Assembly: GCA_963664285.2 (NCBI GenBank)
Contig: CAXXNX010000047.1
Location: 62,001-126,000, forward strand
Length of the DNA: 64,000 nt
DNA from: JAJCYL01 sp963664285
Lineage (GTDB): Bacteria; Bacteroidota; Bacteroidia; Cytophagales; Cyclobacteriaceae
Direction: 5' to 3'
The translations under genes were made by a program, and so were the position numbers. How positions within the stretch are numbered: the first letter of the stretch is position 1; each line of letters opens with the position of its first letter. Below the pieces are notes generated by a model. That model had not been told where the DNA came from. It ran no database searches and saw only the letters and a program-made list of their open reading frames with translations. Shown piece by piece: positions 25,445-34,858 of this stretch.

Positions 25445-25683
25445 CCATTCATGTTCATTAATTCGATTAATTGTCCGGACAACTAGATTTGCTAGACATC
25501 CTTACTGGTCATAACTATAGTAAAACCACAAAATTTATACCCACCATAGCGCTTAGTTATTTTAATAGAAATCGGAATCCATTAGATTCGCATACAAGGT
25601 AAATAAATGGGCATGGTGTCTGTTTAGTCAAATGTTACAAATAATTGTGACCAATAAATAAGTAGTGAAATCAATAAACAGAC

Positions 25684-26867
25684 ATGAAAATAATTAAATC
25701 GCATATTCAATCCTTATGGGTACTCACATTCTTCGTAATGCTAAGCTCATGCTCCGATGATGATTCATCATCTACGGTGAATTTGGGAATTTCTCCTGCC
25801 TCAAATGCCGATGCAGGTAGTTTATATACCATTAGCAACCAAACAGATATACTAATCAGCTATTCCTCGCTACCTTCTCCGACTAATACTGGAGACCTTA
25901 GAGATGCCATTACCTATATTGATGCAAATGGAGATGGTATAACAGATGTATTTATGGCAACTGGCCAACTTCTATCCGAAGGAGAGGTAGACTGTATTTT
26001 GGCTATAAATGACGGACAAGGAAACTTCACCTCATCAACTGCCGAATTTGGTGGTGACATGCCCCCGCCACACATGCAAGAAAATCTATTGCAAGTGATT
26101 TCAATGGCGATGGGTTAAAAGATATTTTGGTATTAGACCATGGCTTTGACAGTGATCCTTTCCCAGGAAGCAATCCGAAACTAATTATTCAAAATTCAGT
26201 TGGTCTTTTTCTTGGTCTAAACTAGACCAAACAGGGTTTATAATGGAGGTGCTGCCGCAGATATAGATAACGATGGAGACATAGATATTTTTATTGGAGG
26301 ATTTGAGCCTTTTTCTATATCAATGACGGGAGTGGAAATTTTTCATCCGTGACTGACAGAATTGACGAAAGTATGGGAAAAGTGTTTAGTGCTGAATTAA
26401 TAGATGTGGACAAAGATGGTTTTATTGACTTGTTGGTTGGTGCGCTTGAGCAACAGGGTGACAATACGAGCATTTATTGGGGGAGCAGTACTGGATATTA
26501 TTCTAGCGACCTACGTACCATAATCCCTCCCTCCACCAATTATGGAACAGTATTGGATTTCGATGCTGAAGACTTTGACAATGATGGTGATCGGGACATA
26601 ATCATAAACAGAGCAGGTGGTGGAAATAGCAATTTCTACATAGGTAGTAAGGCTCAACTTCTTTTGAACAATGGAGATCGAAATTTTACTGATGAAACCA
26701 ACCAAATTGACAGTCCTGAATCAGATATTGACGCATGGTTTCAATGGTTCAGAGTCCAAGACGTGGATAACGATGGAGACTTAGACATTTCCCCTGATAA
26801 TTTTAACTTCAATTTTAATTTCAAGTATATCAACGATGGGAGCGGGAATTTCACCAAAACTCAATAG
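25684..26867 (+). pseudogene. FG-GAP/VCBS-repeat lipoprotein, frameshifted
   Basis: Begins with a lipoprotein signal peptide ('VMLSSCSDDD') and reads as VCBS repeats ('DANGDGITD') until residue ~130, where the frame breaks near 26075. In the next frame 'SDFNGDGLKDILVLDHG' continues the repeat, breaks again near 26205 and 26310, and resumes as 'DVDKDGFIDLLVG', 'DFDNDGDRDIIIN' and 'DVDNDGDLDISPD' to the stop at 26867. The intact protein would be a calcium-binding beta-propeller on the cell surface of about 390 residues. At least three small indels are needed to restore it. Confidence 0.85.
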
Positions 26868-27146
26868 TTGCATAACTAGGAACTATTTGTAACACGAGAT
26901 AAAAAAATATAGGGCTGAATGCAAATCCGAAAATTCATTGGATTATAGGAAGCCCGCCAAGAAATCTTAAATTTAAAAATCGGTCTTGGCTCGTAGGTCA
27001 TGAAAGCTAGGTGTTATTTACTCCCTACGTTTTTATCAAGGTCGTTCGATTCTTCCCAAAATCTGTAGCAAATTAATCGCTGCGCCATTTTTTCCTGCAA
27101 ATTGAAATGCCATATAAACAGGGATCAATTCTCGATCTGTTTTAAG

Positions 27147-27752
27147 TTAATTCTGATGAATTGAATCATAATACCTTTTCAGTATCTTCAAATCGGGGCC
27201 ATCATGAAGAGCAGATAATTTCGGTTTCGTTTGACAAACGTATTTCCTTTTCTTTGAAAAATAATTGGACATGGAATATGTTTCGACTAATCTTCCTTGA
27301 AAAATTCTTGCACCAACAGTAATCTTAACTGGTGTTTTATTAATATTCGTTAATTCAATTGAAAGGCACCCGACATATCCCGGTTGGAATAGTGCTTCAG
27401 TATGAAGGCCTAACCTTGAGTAAGAACTTCGTAAGCTAAGGAGAACACAGATGTTGTTTGGAATCTTTAGATATTCAAGTGTTACACCGATAATTGTCTG
27501 GTTCGGATAAAGAATAAATGTTTCACCAGGCCTTCTTCTTGTATGAGAAAACAAATCTCTTAGAGATGGTGGTGACGGCCCACCTAACAAGGATGCGTTC
27601 AAGGTTGCGTCTCTTCCTTGTATAGAAACATAAAAGTCGTACCCAAGTCTGAAATCAATAGAAACTTCTCCAATTTGGTCATCTTGAAGTAATGGCCGAA
27701 TAAATAGATCTTTGTTAAGACGCTCACTTATTTGACTCTTCGTTAGATACAT
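27147..27752 (-). CDS. dCTP deaminase/dUTPase-family protein
   Basis: 201-residue homologue of Dcd. The N-terminal 'SIDFRLGYDF' matches the family's S-x-D-x-R-L-G strand. The active-site block reads 'RSSYSRLGL' (Ser109/110, Arg113) and the catalytic Glu is Glu133 in 'SIELTN'. The usual 'DPGF/W-x-G' has become 'QPGYVG' (Gln123), an unusual change at a normally acidic position. It is the last gene of a leftward four-gene cluster, overlapping the metallopeptidase gene by 29 bp. Housekeeping Dcd and phage-defence dCTP deaminases both belong to this fold; the context favours a specialised role, but this is inference. Confidence 0.85.
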   Translation of the reverse strand: MYLTKSQISERLNKDLFIRPLLQDDQIGEVSIDFRLGYDFYVSIQGRDATLNASLLGGPSPPSLRDLFSHTRRRPGETFILYPNQTIIGVTLEYLKIPNNICVLLSLRSSYSRLGLHTEALFQPGYVGCLSIELTNINKTPVKITVGARIFQGRLVETYSMSNYFSKKRKYVCQTKPKLSALHDGPDLKILKRYYDSIHQN

Positions 27753-28668
27753 CTAGATCGTTCCAGGTACTTGAAATTATATAGTTACTTATAGTTTTTT
27801 CGGTCAAACTGTTAATTATGTCATATTTAAAAGAAAAATCCACGTCAAATTCGAAACTGTTTAATTTAGATATTGTTGCCCAATCGTTGTTCCAGAGAGA
27901 CCATATCGCAGGATAAAGTTTATGGATGTCTGTGTCAGTAATGATTTCTTCTGGGAGTAGATGATGAAATGACGAAATATCTAATGAAATATCAAGTGGT
28001 AATAATTCTATGTTAGTCGATTGAAATGATACGTCCTTAAGAAGATCGAGGAATATGTTGCCCTTGCCACACAAGAAATCATCCACCATTATTTTTCTGT
28101 TTGTTGTGGATGGATAGTTTGATGAAGTACCAGAATTTTCTAGAGTATAGTACATTAGATAATTTACAAGTGAGTCACCAACATATCTGGCGGCGAATAC
28201 ATCTGCGAAATACTCCTCAATATGTCTGTCGTAATTGGTATTAGGGCATAAAATATTCTCGGCTAATAATTTGTTTTCGAGAGTACTATCACTTGACACT
28301 TCATACTCTATCTTCGAAGAGATGTTATGAAAAATATCTACAAAGTGTCCTATCTCATGGTATAAAATTACTGCGACTAAGTAGTCATTGGATAAAAAAG
28401 ATGGCAGAGTAATTTGTATTAGCTTTTTGTTAAACTCAATCTGATATCGGGACTTTATTATTTTATAATAATCTTCAGTTGTACTAAGAATATCATCAAA
28501 GTAGAAATCATCAAATTTCTCAGATAATGAGGTAACGATGATAAAATTATTTGATTTGGGAATCCATTCTTTTAACACGATTTCCAGACTTTTCGTTGCT
28601 TCGAATGGTATATGATTCAATGTGGTGGAATTGAGATACTCGAGATTCTTAAAAAAGAAATCTATCAC
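27724..28668 (-). CDS. HEIGH-motif zinc metallopeptidase-like protein
   Basis: 314 residues. The gluzincin-type motif 'YLVAVILYHEIGHFVDIFH' has His104, Glu105 and His108, and a downstream 'HIEEYFADVFAARYV' offers the third ligand (Glu151/152, Asp156), the spacing of many HExxH peptidases. No signal peptide or membrane segment, so cytoplasmic. The GTG start overlaps the stop of the upstream 61-residue gene (GTGA) and its 3' end overlaps the dCTP-deaminase homologue by 29 bp, showing translational coupling. The family is not one I can name; the substrate could be a host or phage protein, or a partner in the operon. Confidence 0.72.
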   Translation of the reverse strand: MIDFFFKNLEYLNSTTLNHIPFEATKSLEIVLKEWIPKSNNFIIVTSLSEKFDDFYFDDILSTTEDYYKIIKSRYQIEFNKKLIQITLPSFLSNDYLVAVILYHEIGHFVDIFHNISSKIEYEVSSDSTLENKLLAENILCPNTNYDRHIEEYFADVFAARYVGDSLVNYLMYYTLENSGTSSNYPSTTNRKIMVDDFLCGKGNIFLDLLKDVSFQSTNIELLPLDISLDISSFHHLLPEEIITDTDIHKLYPAIWSLWNNDWATISKLNSFEFDVDFSFKYDIINSLTEKTISNYIISSTWNDLDVSNEESNK

Positions 28669-28850
28669 TTTTTTAACCTCGGGATTTCAACCTTATTCAA
28701 GTTACTAAATTTTTCTTGCTTGATCTGTTTAAAAAGATTTCCCAATTGTTGATGATAATGATTTTTACTAGGATCGGAATAAATATTGGTTATGGAGATT
28801 TCCCAAGCTCTTTGTAGTTGGGCAAAATGCAACTCCAAGTATTTGTGCAT
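28665..28850 (-). CDS. small hypothetical protein in the Dcd/metallopeptidase operon
   Basis: 61 residues from the ATG at 28848-28850, whose A is shared with the preceding TGA (TGATG). Predicted helical ('ELHFAQLQRAWEISI') with a basic C-terminus. No motif recognised. Its stop is inside the GTGA start of the metallopeptidase gene. The tight overlaps on both sides make it likely to be a real gene. Confidence 0.6.
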   Translation of the reverse strand: MHKYLELHFAQLQRAWEISITNIYSDPSKNHYHQQLGNLFKQIKQEKFSNLNKVEIPRLKK

Positions 28851-29083
28851 CAAGCAGGCACCTTTTTATTGACCAAATCTGAAATTTTCTGATAATCAGA
28901 ATTAACAAGCTGACTTGGATTTATATTCTTAAAATATGGAGTGTCCGAATTCTTCAAATAAACTATGATATGGAATTTGTCTTGATCTATATCATAGATA
29001 CTCTTTTTATGATTAGCAAGAAGATGTGCGTCTTCGACTACTCTATCTATTTCAGCTTTGTATCTGTTTAGTACTTTGGCCAT
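28850..29083 (-). CDS. small hypothetical protein in the Dcd/metallopeptidase operon
   Basis: 77 residues, soluble. The first half looks helical and charged ('NRYKAEIDRVVEDAHLLANHKK'), the second contains beta-prone 'KFHIIVYLKNS'. I recognise no domain. It is the first gene of the translationally coupled set, 94 bp downstream of the ribbon-helix-helix gene, and may have its own promoter or be read from it. Confidence 0.58.
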   Translation of the reverse strand: MAKVLNRYKAEIDRVVEDAHLLANHKKSIYDIDQDKFHIIVYLKNSDTPYFKNINPSQLVNSDYQKISDLVNKKVPA

Positions 29084-29177
29084 TTAAATATTGCGAAACG
29101 AATAATGAGAAAATCTCAAATTTTTCTGAAGATTGGGATTTAGAGTAAAGCATATTATAAAGTCAATTTACAATTTG

Positions 29178-29378
29178 TTATAATTTTTTCGTCAACTTTT
29201 CAAATTTTTCTGAAGTCAACAAATCTTCAATAGCTCTTCTTAACAATTGTTCAGCAACTTCAGTTTTTGACCGCCCAAACATTCCGCTTTCCAACAATTT
29301 ATCAAGAATTTTCACGACACTTTTTGTTGTAGTTATGGTAATTTTTTCAGGTTCTACTGATGATTTTGGCCTTGCCAA
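29178..29378 (-). CDS. ribbon-helix-helix transcriptional regulator / antitoxin-like
   Basis: 66 residues with an Arc/MetJ/CopG-type pattern: a beta strand 'EKITITTTKSVVKILDKLL' followed by 'GRSKTEVAEQLLRRAIEDLL', the second helix and conserved Gly-x-x-x-x-E of RHH proteins. Such proteins bind palindromes as dimers and often repress their own operon. A perfect 9-bp inverted repeat lies 28 bp upstream of its start (29407-29427). It precedes the Dcd/metallopeptidase genes on the same strand and is the likely controller of that operon. Confidence 0.75.
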   Translation of the reverse strand: MARPKSSVEPEKITITTTKSVVKILDKLLESGMFGRSKTEVAEQLLRRAIEDLLTSEKFEKLTKKL

Positions 29379-29406
29379 TGTTTGTTATTTTATACAGTAA
29401 ATATAC

Positions 29407-29427
29407 AATAAATATGGAATATTTATT
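29407..29427. promoter_or_regulatory. candidate RHH operator, perfect inverted repeat
   Basis: AATAAATAT-gga-ATATTTATT, 9-bp arms with a 3-bp centre, in the promoter region of the ribbon-helix-helix gene. A TATATTTA sequence (7/8 to the -7 box) lies alongside on the minus strand. Similar TAAATATA elements flank it, as if there were several half sites. Confidence 0.5.
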
Positions 29428-29470
29428 ATGTAAATATATACATTAATGATGAGGATAAAATCAATCCTCG

Positions 29471-30094
29471 TTAACTCTCAATCTGTTTTACAAAACCATC
29501 AATTCCCTTCCCTTTTAAATCTCGCAACTTCTGAACGGCTTTTTTCGGGTTTTTGTATTCACCAAAATAAACCCGAAAAACTTCTTTATTATTTACCACC
29601 GCTTGTTCCACCAGATCCTGAAATACTCGAACTTTTCTCCCGGACAAGTCTCCTCGATTGAAACGAAGCGATTTGAACAGTGAAGGATTGAGATTTTAAA
29701 TCTTTTGGGAACTCCCTATTGGCTTATTTACTAAAATCAATTCCACGTTGACAGTACCAGGACCAATCATATCGATTTTTTCGGCAGTTTTTTTGGACAG
29801 ATCGATGATCCGGCTTTTTGCAAATGGACCGCGATCATTAATTCGGACGTTCACAGATTTATTATTATCGAGATTTTGCACTTGAACAACGGTATTGAAT
29901 GGCAAAGTGCGATGTGCGGCAGTGAGACCGTACATATCATAAGTCTCTCCATTAGCCGTTTTTTTGCCATGAAAATTGGGACCATACCAACTGGCGACAC
30001 CCTTCTCAAGAATTTTGGTGTTAACCGGACTGGACGTTTTACAGGAGAAAAGCAGAACTCCGGCAATGAAAATAAATATTGAATAACGATTCAA
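29471..30094 (-). pseudogene. rlpA: RlpA-like septal lytic transglycosylase lipoprotein, SPOR domain out of frame
   Basis: The first 132 residues are a complete lipoprotein signal ('LLFSC') and double-psi beta-barrel with 'GVASWYGPNFHGKKTANGE' and 'NVRINDRGPFAKSRIIDLS', the RlpA catalytic fold. The frame then stops (TAA near 29696), but a SPOR domain follows in other frames: 'FTVQIASFQSRR' in one, then 'VFQDLVEQAVVNNKEVFRVYFGEY' and 'IDGFVKQIES' in another, ending at 29471. At least two single-base indels separate the halves. The truncated protein would keep the barrel but lose denuded-glycan targeting. Confidence 0.85.
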
Positions 30095-30155
30095 ACGGAA
30101 TGTTGTGAAATAAGAAATATGTGCGAATTTACGGCGTCGTTTTTAACTGCGAAAA

Positions 30156-31373
30156 ATGAGGAACCGTAAGGCCGCATTGGGATTCATATTTGTTACTATC
30201 ATGATAGACATGACCGGGTTAGGAATTATTATTCCTGTCATGCCCAAATTGATAACTGAACTGACCGGCGGCAGTATTAGCAATGCTTCAGTATATGGGG
30301 GGTGGCTCATTTTTGTTTATGCCTTTTTTCAGTTTCTTTTTGCCCCGATATTGGGAGGAATCAGCGATAAAGTTGGGCGTCGTCCGGTTTTGCTTTTTTC
30401 CCTGTTTGGGCTTGGGGTGGATTACCTCGTTTTAGCCCAGGCGCCCAATATCACCTGGCTGTTTATCGGTAGGATGATTGCAGGAATTGGAGGGGCCAGC
30501 ATCACTACAGCCTCAGCCTACATTGCTGACATAAGTGAGCCAGAGAAAAGAGCCCAGAATTTTGGTATGATCGGGGCTGCTTTCGGGCTGGGATTTATCA
30601 TTGGCCCAGTGATTGGAGGATTATTGGGAGAATTGGGACCAAGAATTCCTTTTTATGCAGCGGCTGGTTTGAGCCTGCTTAATTGGTTGTATGGTTATTT
30701 TGTTATTCCGGAATCGTTAGACCAAGAGAATAGGAGACCATTTTCCTGGAAAAGAGCTAACCCGGTTGGTACGCTGCTGCACCTGAAAAGGTATCCCGCT
30801 ATCCTCGGATTATTTGCTTCCATTTTTCTGGTTTACCTGGCAGCCCATGCAGTACAAAGCACCTGGGCTTATTATACAATTGAAACGTTTAAATGGTCAG
30901 AAGCTGATGTAGGTTACTCTTTGGGATTTGTTGGAGTAGTGGTTGCCCTGGTTCAGGGAGTTTTGATCCGACCGGTGGTTAAAGCGATTGGTCAGGTGAA
31001 GGCAATATACGTGGGTCTCGCGTTTAATGCGTTTGGTCTATCTCTTTTTGCCTTCGCAACAGAAGGCTGGATGATCTATGCCATTTTGGTCCCCTATGCA
31101 TTGGGAGGATTTGCCGGCCCTTCCATGCAGAGTATAATAACTTCTCAGGTTCCGGGTGATGAGCAAGGCGAATTACAAGGGGGAATGACCAGTATGGCCA
31201 GTGTTACTTCGATTATTGGTCCGGTAATGATGACTTCCATCTTTGCCTATTTTACAGATACGGCCAATCAGATCTATTTTCCCGGGGCGCCGTTTATTGT
31301 TGCCACAGTTCTCGCAATCATCAGTATGATCCTCGTCATCAGGTCGTTGAGAGGTTCGAAAATTAAATCATAA
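30156..31373 (+). CDS. TCR/Tet-type MFS transporter
   Basis: 405-residue, 12-helix major facilitator. Motif A between helices 2 and 3 reads 'GGISDKVGRRPVLL', and 'GRMIAGIGGASITTASAYIADIS' matches helix 4 and motif B of drug:H+ antiporters of the tetracycline-resistance group. Antiporter motif C is seen as 'GLGFIIGPVIGGLLG'. Substrate cannot be told from sequence; many chromosomal Bacteroidota members are not associated with resistance. It diverges from rlpA and is monocistronic; an ABC-permease relic and IS1380 copy lie downstream. Confidence 0.9.
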   Translation: MRNRKAALGFIFVTIMIDMTGLGIIIPVMPKLITELTGGSISNASVYGGWLIFVYAFFQFLFAPILGGISDKVGRRPVLLFSLFGLGVDYLVLAQAPNITWLFIGRMIAGIGGASITTASAYIADISEPEKRAQNFGMIGAAFGLGFIIGPVIGGLLGELGPRIPFYAAAGLSLLNWLYGYFVIPESLDQENRRPFSWKRANPVGTLLHLKRYPAILGLFASIFLVYLAAHAVQSTWAYYTIETFKWSEADVGYSLGFVGVVVALVQGVLIRPVVKAIGQVKAIYVGLAFNAFGLSLFAFATEGWMIYAILVPYALGGFAGPSMQSIITSQVPGDEQGELQGGMTSMASVTSIIGPVMMTSIFAYFTDTANQIYFPGAPFIVATVLAIISMILVIRSLRGSKIKS

Positions 31374-31381
31374 AAAGATTG

Positions 31382-31528
31382 AGTTACTCATATTTCAATT
31401 GGTTCGCAGGGTTGGTGAGGGCTTTTTGAATAGTGAGAAAAATAACGGTTACAAACGCGATCAAAAGACTTAAAACTATTGCACTGAGAAAGATATCTGC
31501 ACTGAGCTCGATCCTGTATGAAAATTCA
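31382..31528 (-). pseudogene. C-terminal relic of a MacB/FtsX-type ABC transporter permease
   Basis: On the minus strand, 48 codons read 'NEFSYRIELSADIF', a membrane helix 'LSLLIAFVTVIFLTIQ' and the ending 'ALTNPANQLKYE' plus stop, the characteristic last helix and tail ('A-x-x-N-P-x-x-x-L-R-x-E') of FtsX-domain permeases in Bacteroidota. The rest is absent: an IS1380 copy occupies the next 1.6 kb, and beyond it the same frame has a stop. This is a remnant. Confidence 0.75.
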
Positions 31529-31532
31529 TTAA

Positions 31533-33161
31533 CCCGCATTATTCATAGGCCACCAATTTTGGGATTAATAATGGGTTGCTAACTATTTTTGATTGGAGTG
31601 TATGTATTAATTTGAAGATCAACCAGGTTTCTGGATTTCAAAGGACATTAGAGCGTTTTTTTGTTAGAATTTTTCAATTTTCAGTCAAAGCTCTATTGTG
31701 TTCTTATGGAAGAACATTTTTTTGATTGGATTTCAAAAACCAAACTGTTTAACTGATCGGTCAGTTCACCGTAAGCAAATCGCCCAGCAGGTATTGATAT
31801 CTAAAGGCTCTTGAGAATTGTATTGTCAATGATCTTTTCCTTTCTTTCAGGCACGCCCAACCTTCATCAGGTAAAGCCGGATATTGTCCACTTGCCATCG
31901 TTTAGCAAAGTGGTGTTTTGTTTTGGCAATTAATAATTTAATCTGCCGGAACATTTCATAACAGAGGGTAGCGATGATTAAACGCATGAAATTGGCCCAG
32001 TAGCGATGACAGGAAAGCCGGTCGGAATAAGTCATGTTTTTGAGTTCCTTTATTCGATTTTCACTGGCATCACCTCGCTTGACATAAAAATCAAAGTAAA
32101 TCTGTTGAGCGGTCATCGCTTCAAAGTTGCTCACAAAGTAACGGACATTCATTCCTTTTCCGGTAGACTCCACTTTGGAGTACAGCTTTTCAGAACGATC
32201 CCAGCTTTTGGCCTGGTAAGTAAACGGGCCAACAAACTCTTGATGTTTGATGATTTTTGAAGCATATTCCTTTTTTACTTCAATGATAGTCTGTTTGGTA
32301 AAAGTCTTTAAAACTTCATTACTACTAATACCTAAACAAAATTGAAGGTCAAACTGCTTAGCTATCCGATAAAAAGATGCTCCTGAAAAGCCACTATCCG
32401 CTCGAATAAGGATCTTTACTGAGGGCAGTTTTTTTCTGATTTTAATGACAATCCTTTTCAATAAGGCCACAAACCATTTGTTGGAGTGACAATTGCCCGG
32501 ACGTAGTACTGGTAAAATGACCTGACCGGTGTTCCCGTCCTTAAAGAACAACTCATGGTACATAGTCTGTCCATAATAGCCATTATACAAACTGAGTTGT
32601 TGGGATCCATGAGTAGGGTCATCGGTACCATCTACATCAATGATGATTTGACCAGTCTTCTCTTTCAACTCCTCTACATAACGGTCTACAAACCATTGAC
32701 TCATCTGGTAGATCAGACTCCGATCGGCCTTGTTTTCAAATCGACTTAAAGTAGGCTGGGAACATAATCCGCTATCTAGTACTTTACGGATCACCGGATC
32801 CTCTCGGAGTTTTTGTTCGTCATTGCAATCCTGATAGCCCTGCATCATTAAAAACACCCGTTGGCGAAGCATTTCTTCATAAGTGTATTCGATAAAAAAG
32901 GGGTTTCGATAGTCAGGAATCAGTGCGGCGAAGCTTTTTAATAGACCAGTCTTTCTCTCTACTTTTTCACTTAACAATATCGCTCCGTCTGAGCTAATCG
33001 CTGATGCTGGAAAATCAAATTTAAAAGCTTGTTTTCCTCGATAAAATACGGTATCTTTTTCCTTATATTCAGGCATAAATTAATTGCTTATTTTGTTGTC
33101 TAACTATCTCAATATAAGCAATTTATGCCTGTTTTTTATTGTCTACTATGAATTTTTCGGG
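31533..33161 (-). mobile_element. IS1380-family insertion sequence, copy C
   Basis: 1629 bp with 16-bp terminal repeats (CCCGCATTATTCATAG / CCCGAAAAATTCATAG) and perfect TTAA target duplications (31529-31532, 33162-33165), the hallmark of IS1380. Compared with copies D and E it has eight extra bases near its left end and lacks one C in the transposase, so it is probably inactive. It interrupts the ABC-permease relic. Confidence 0.95.
31847..33076 (-). pseudogene. IS1380-family transposase, C-terminally frameshifted
   Basis: 409 residues instead of the 438 of the two intact copies. It is identical in plan (DDE residues in 'DVDGTDDPTHG', 'IRADSGFSG' and 'GDASENRIKEL'), but one C is missing from the run CCCC near 31850 and the end becomes 'KVGRA' in place of 'KVGACLKERKRS...'. 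The lost tail is outside the catalytic core, so the effect on activity is uncertain. Confidence 0.88.
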
Positions 33162-33253
33162 TTAATACCTGAGTATCAATCGATTAGAAAAAATGGAAAG
33201 ATCGACCATAAGAATAATTTTTAATTTAGGTGTGTTTTCTTAGAGACACTAAC

Positions 33254-34751
33254 TAGGGCTTCCTCAAAAAGTAGTACCCATCAAATTAGCAGCCTAGATA
33301 GATTGAGCACGAATAGGGTTGCAGCAATCCAAGTTTGTGAAGTTGATTTAAGCTTGGCTTTGATTTCATTGAGCGAGTAAGCTTGTTTGGCATTGCCTAT
33401 TCTTCCCTCAATGGCATTCCTCTCAGCATATTCCTTTTTTGATTTAGCCTTCTGGTATGCTGATTTCTTCACAGGTTTTCCTTTTGTGGCAGCTGTCATC
33501 CTTATGCTGTTTTCTTTACACCAATTGCGATTCTTATTGGTAGCATAGATTTTATCGGCCTGTATAAGTTCAGGGTAATAACCAAACAAAGCCTTGTAGG
33601 CCTCTGCCTGATTGATCAGGTCCTCACTTTCATTATAGGCATTCCAGCTTAGGTTATCCTTGGTCATGAACCTATCCATGAGTGAAAGGCCCAACTTGGC
33701 ACCAAACTCTACACTCTTGCCCTGCTTGCCCCTCACTATCGGGCGTACATGGGGTTGTGAGATGCTCACTATCCGATCTTTACATTGGTGTGGGCTTTCT
33801 TGCTCATACATGCCTTGTTGCTGCTTATAAAGGGTATGGACCACCATCAGTTCCTGCTGGGTTTTGTGGGGAAAAGGAAACGGCCCTTCCAACAGGTCCA
33901 GCATTTGATCGATATGGCCAGGTTCCTTTTTACACAGTTGAGCAACACACGGATGGCCTTGCGGATCGATACAACTGATTTTTTCTTCTTTTTGGCTTCC
34001 TGCAAATAACGCTTATGGGCCATCCTGCGGTAAGTCCTGGTTTTGACCTCCATCTTGTCCCTGAGCAGGTCAAACAACCGGTCAACCATCTTTTCGGTCT
34101 TGATACGGGCTTCATTGACCAAACCAAGATCATTTGGGTAGGTGATGTATTGATCTGCCACAGTGGCATCTATCTTTAATTTACCTTTTGGCCTTTTAGA
34201 TACCGCACCCTTTTGGTTTGGTTTCCGGTCAGGAAGGGACACCATCATGATGATTTTCGAGAATGCATCGAAAGTATCATCCCCTAGTTTTTTTCGTATC
34301 TCCACAAAAAGCGTAGGCGAAAACACCAAACCAGGTGTGTAATGGTCCAAACCAAGAAAGAACTGCATGTATGGGTTTTCGCTGATGGTCAGCAAGGTCT
34401 CTTCATCGGACAACCCCAGTTTATGTTTTATAATAAATGCCCCTATGATGTGCCTTGGGTTGACGCTCTTTGCCCCCATGTTGACGCTGAATTTCCTTTT
34501 GTAGATATTTACCAACTCATCCCATGGCAACAAGTTTGCAAGTGCTATCCATCTGTTGTTTGGGTTGAGTTTGATGGAGTTAATGGAGGAAAATTCTTCT
34601 ATTTTGGTTTGGTACTGCGATGTGTAATCGATCATATGCAATGTTATACGTCAAATATACAAATAACCTTGCATATATAAAAATATATTTACACGTGAAT
34701 CGCTTAATATGAGCAATCAAGGTCGTTTTTATCCAATCTGAGGAAGCCCTA
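33254..34751 (-). mobile_element. IS5/IS1182-type insertion sequence, degenerate
   Basis: 1498 bp bounded by 13-bp inverted repeats TAGGGCTTCCTCA. No clear target duplication is visible beside them. It carries a transposase split by a frameshift. It lies between the IS1380 copy C and an ester-cyclase relic. Confidence 0.8.
33281..34641 (-). pseudogene. IS5/IS1182-type transposase (DUF772 + DDE), frameshifted
   Basis: The N-terminal half (33847-34641) has the DUF772 HTH region and 'KIDATVADQYITYPNDLGL', containing the first catalytic Asp. The remaining half (33281-33904) has 'QADKIYATNKNR' (second Asp) and 'ERNAIEGRIGNAKQAY' (Glu). They are in different frames: near 33925 the frame moves from 'CVKRNL' to 'GHIDQ', consistent with loss of one base. 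I see no slippery run there, so programmed frameshifting is unlikely. Confidence 0.85.
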
Positions 34752-34753
34752 AT

Positions 34754-34858
34754 TACTCAAGTTGCGGGGGCAAAGTCATTGAAGAATGGGAAGCATTAGA
34801 CCAACTTAACCTCATGCAACAACTTGGTGTTATTCCCCCTCCCCAAAATGCTCATTAA
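34754..34858 (+). pseudogene. C-terminal relic of a SnoaL-like ester cyclase
   Basis: 34 codons read 'GGKVIEEWEALDQLNLMQQLGVIPPP' in essence, which is the conserved C-terminal strand and tail of SnoaL-like ester cyclases (usually 'DGK-I-EEW...D-L-LLQQLG-IPP'). It begins at the very edge of the IS5-type element, and the N-terminal part is not found on the other side. Confidence 0.7.

Noticed and set aside
29446..29661. 71-codon plus-strand frame
   Set aside because: It lies opposite the frameshifted SPOR domain of rlpA, which is the real signal there.
33847..33904. Programmed frameshift in the IS5-type transposase
   Set aside because: No slippery heptamer is visible and the halves overlap in the wrong register; a lost base fits better.
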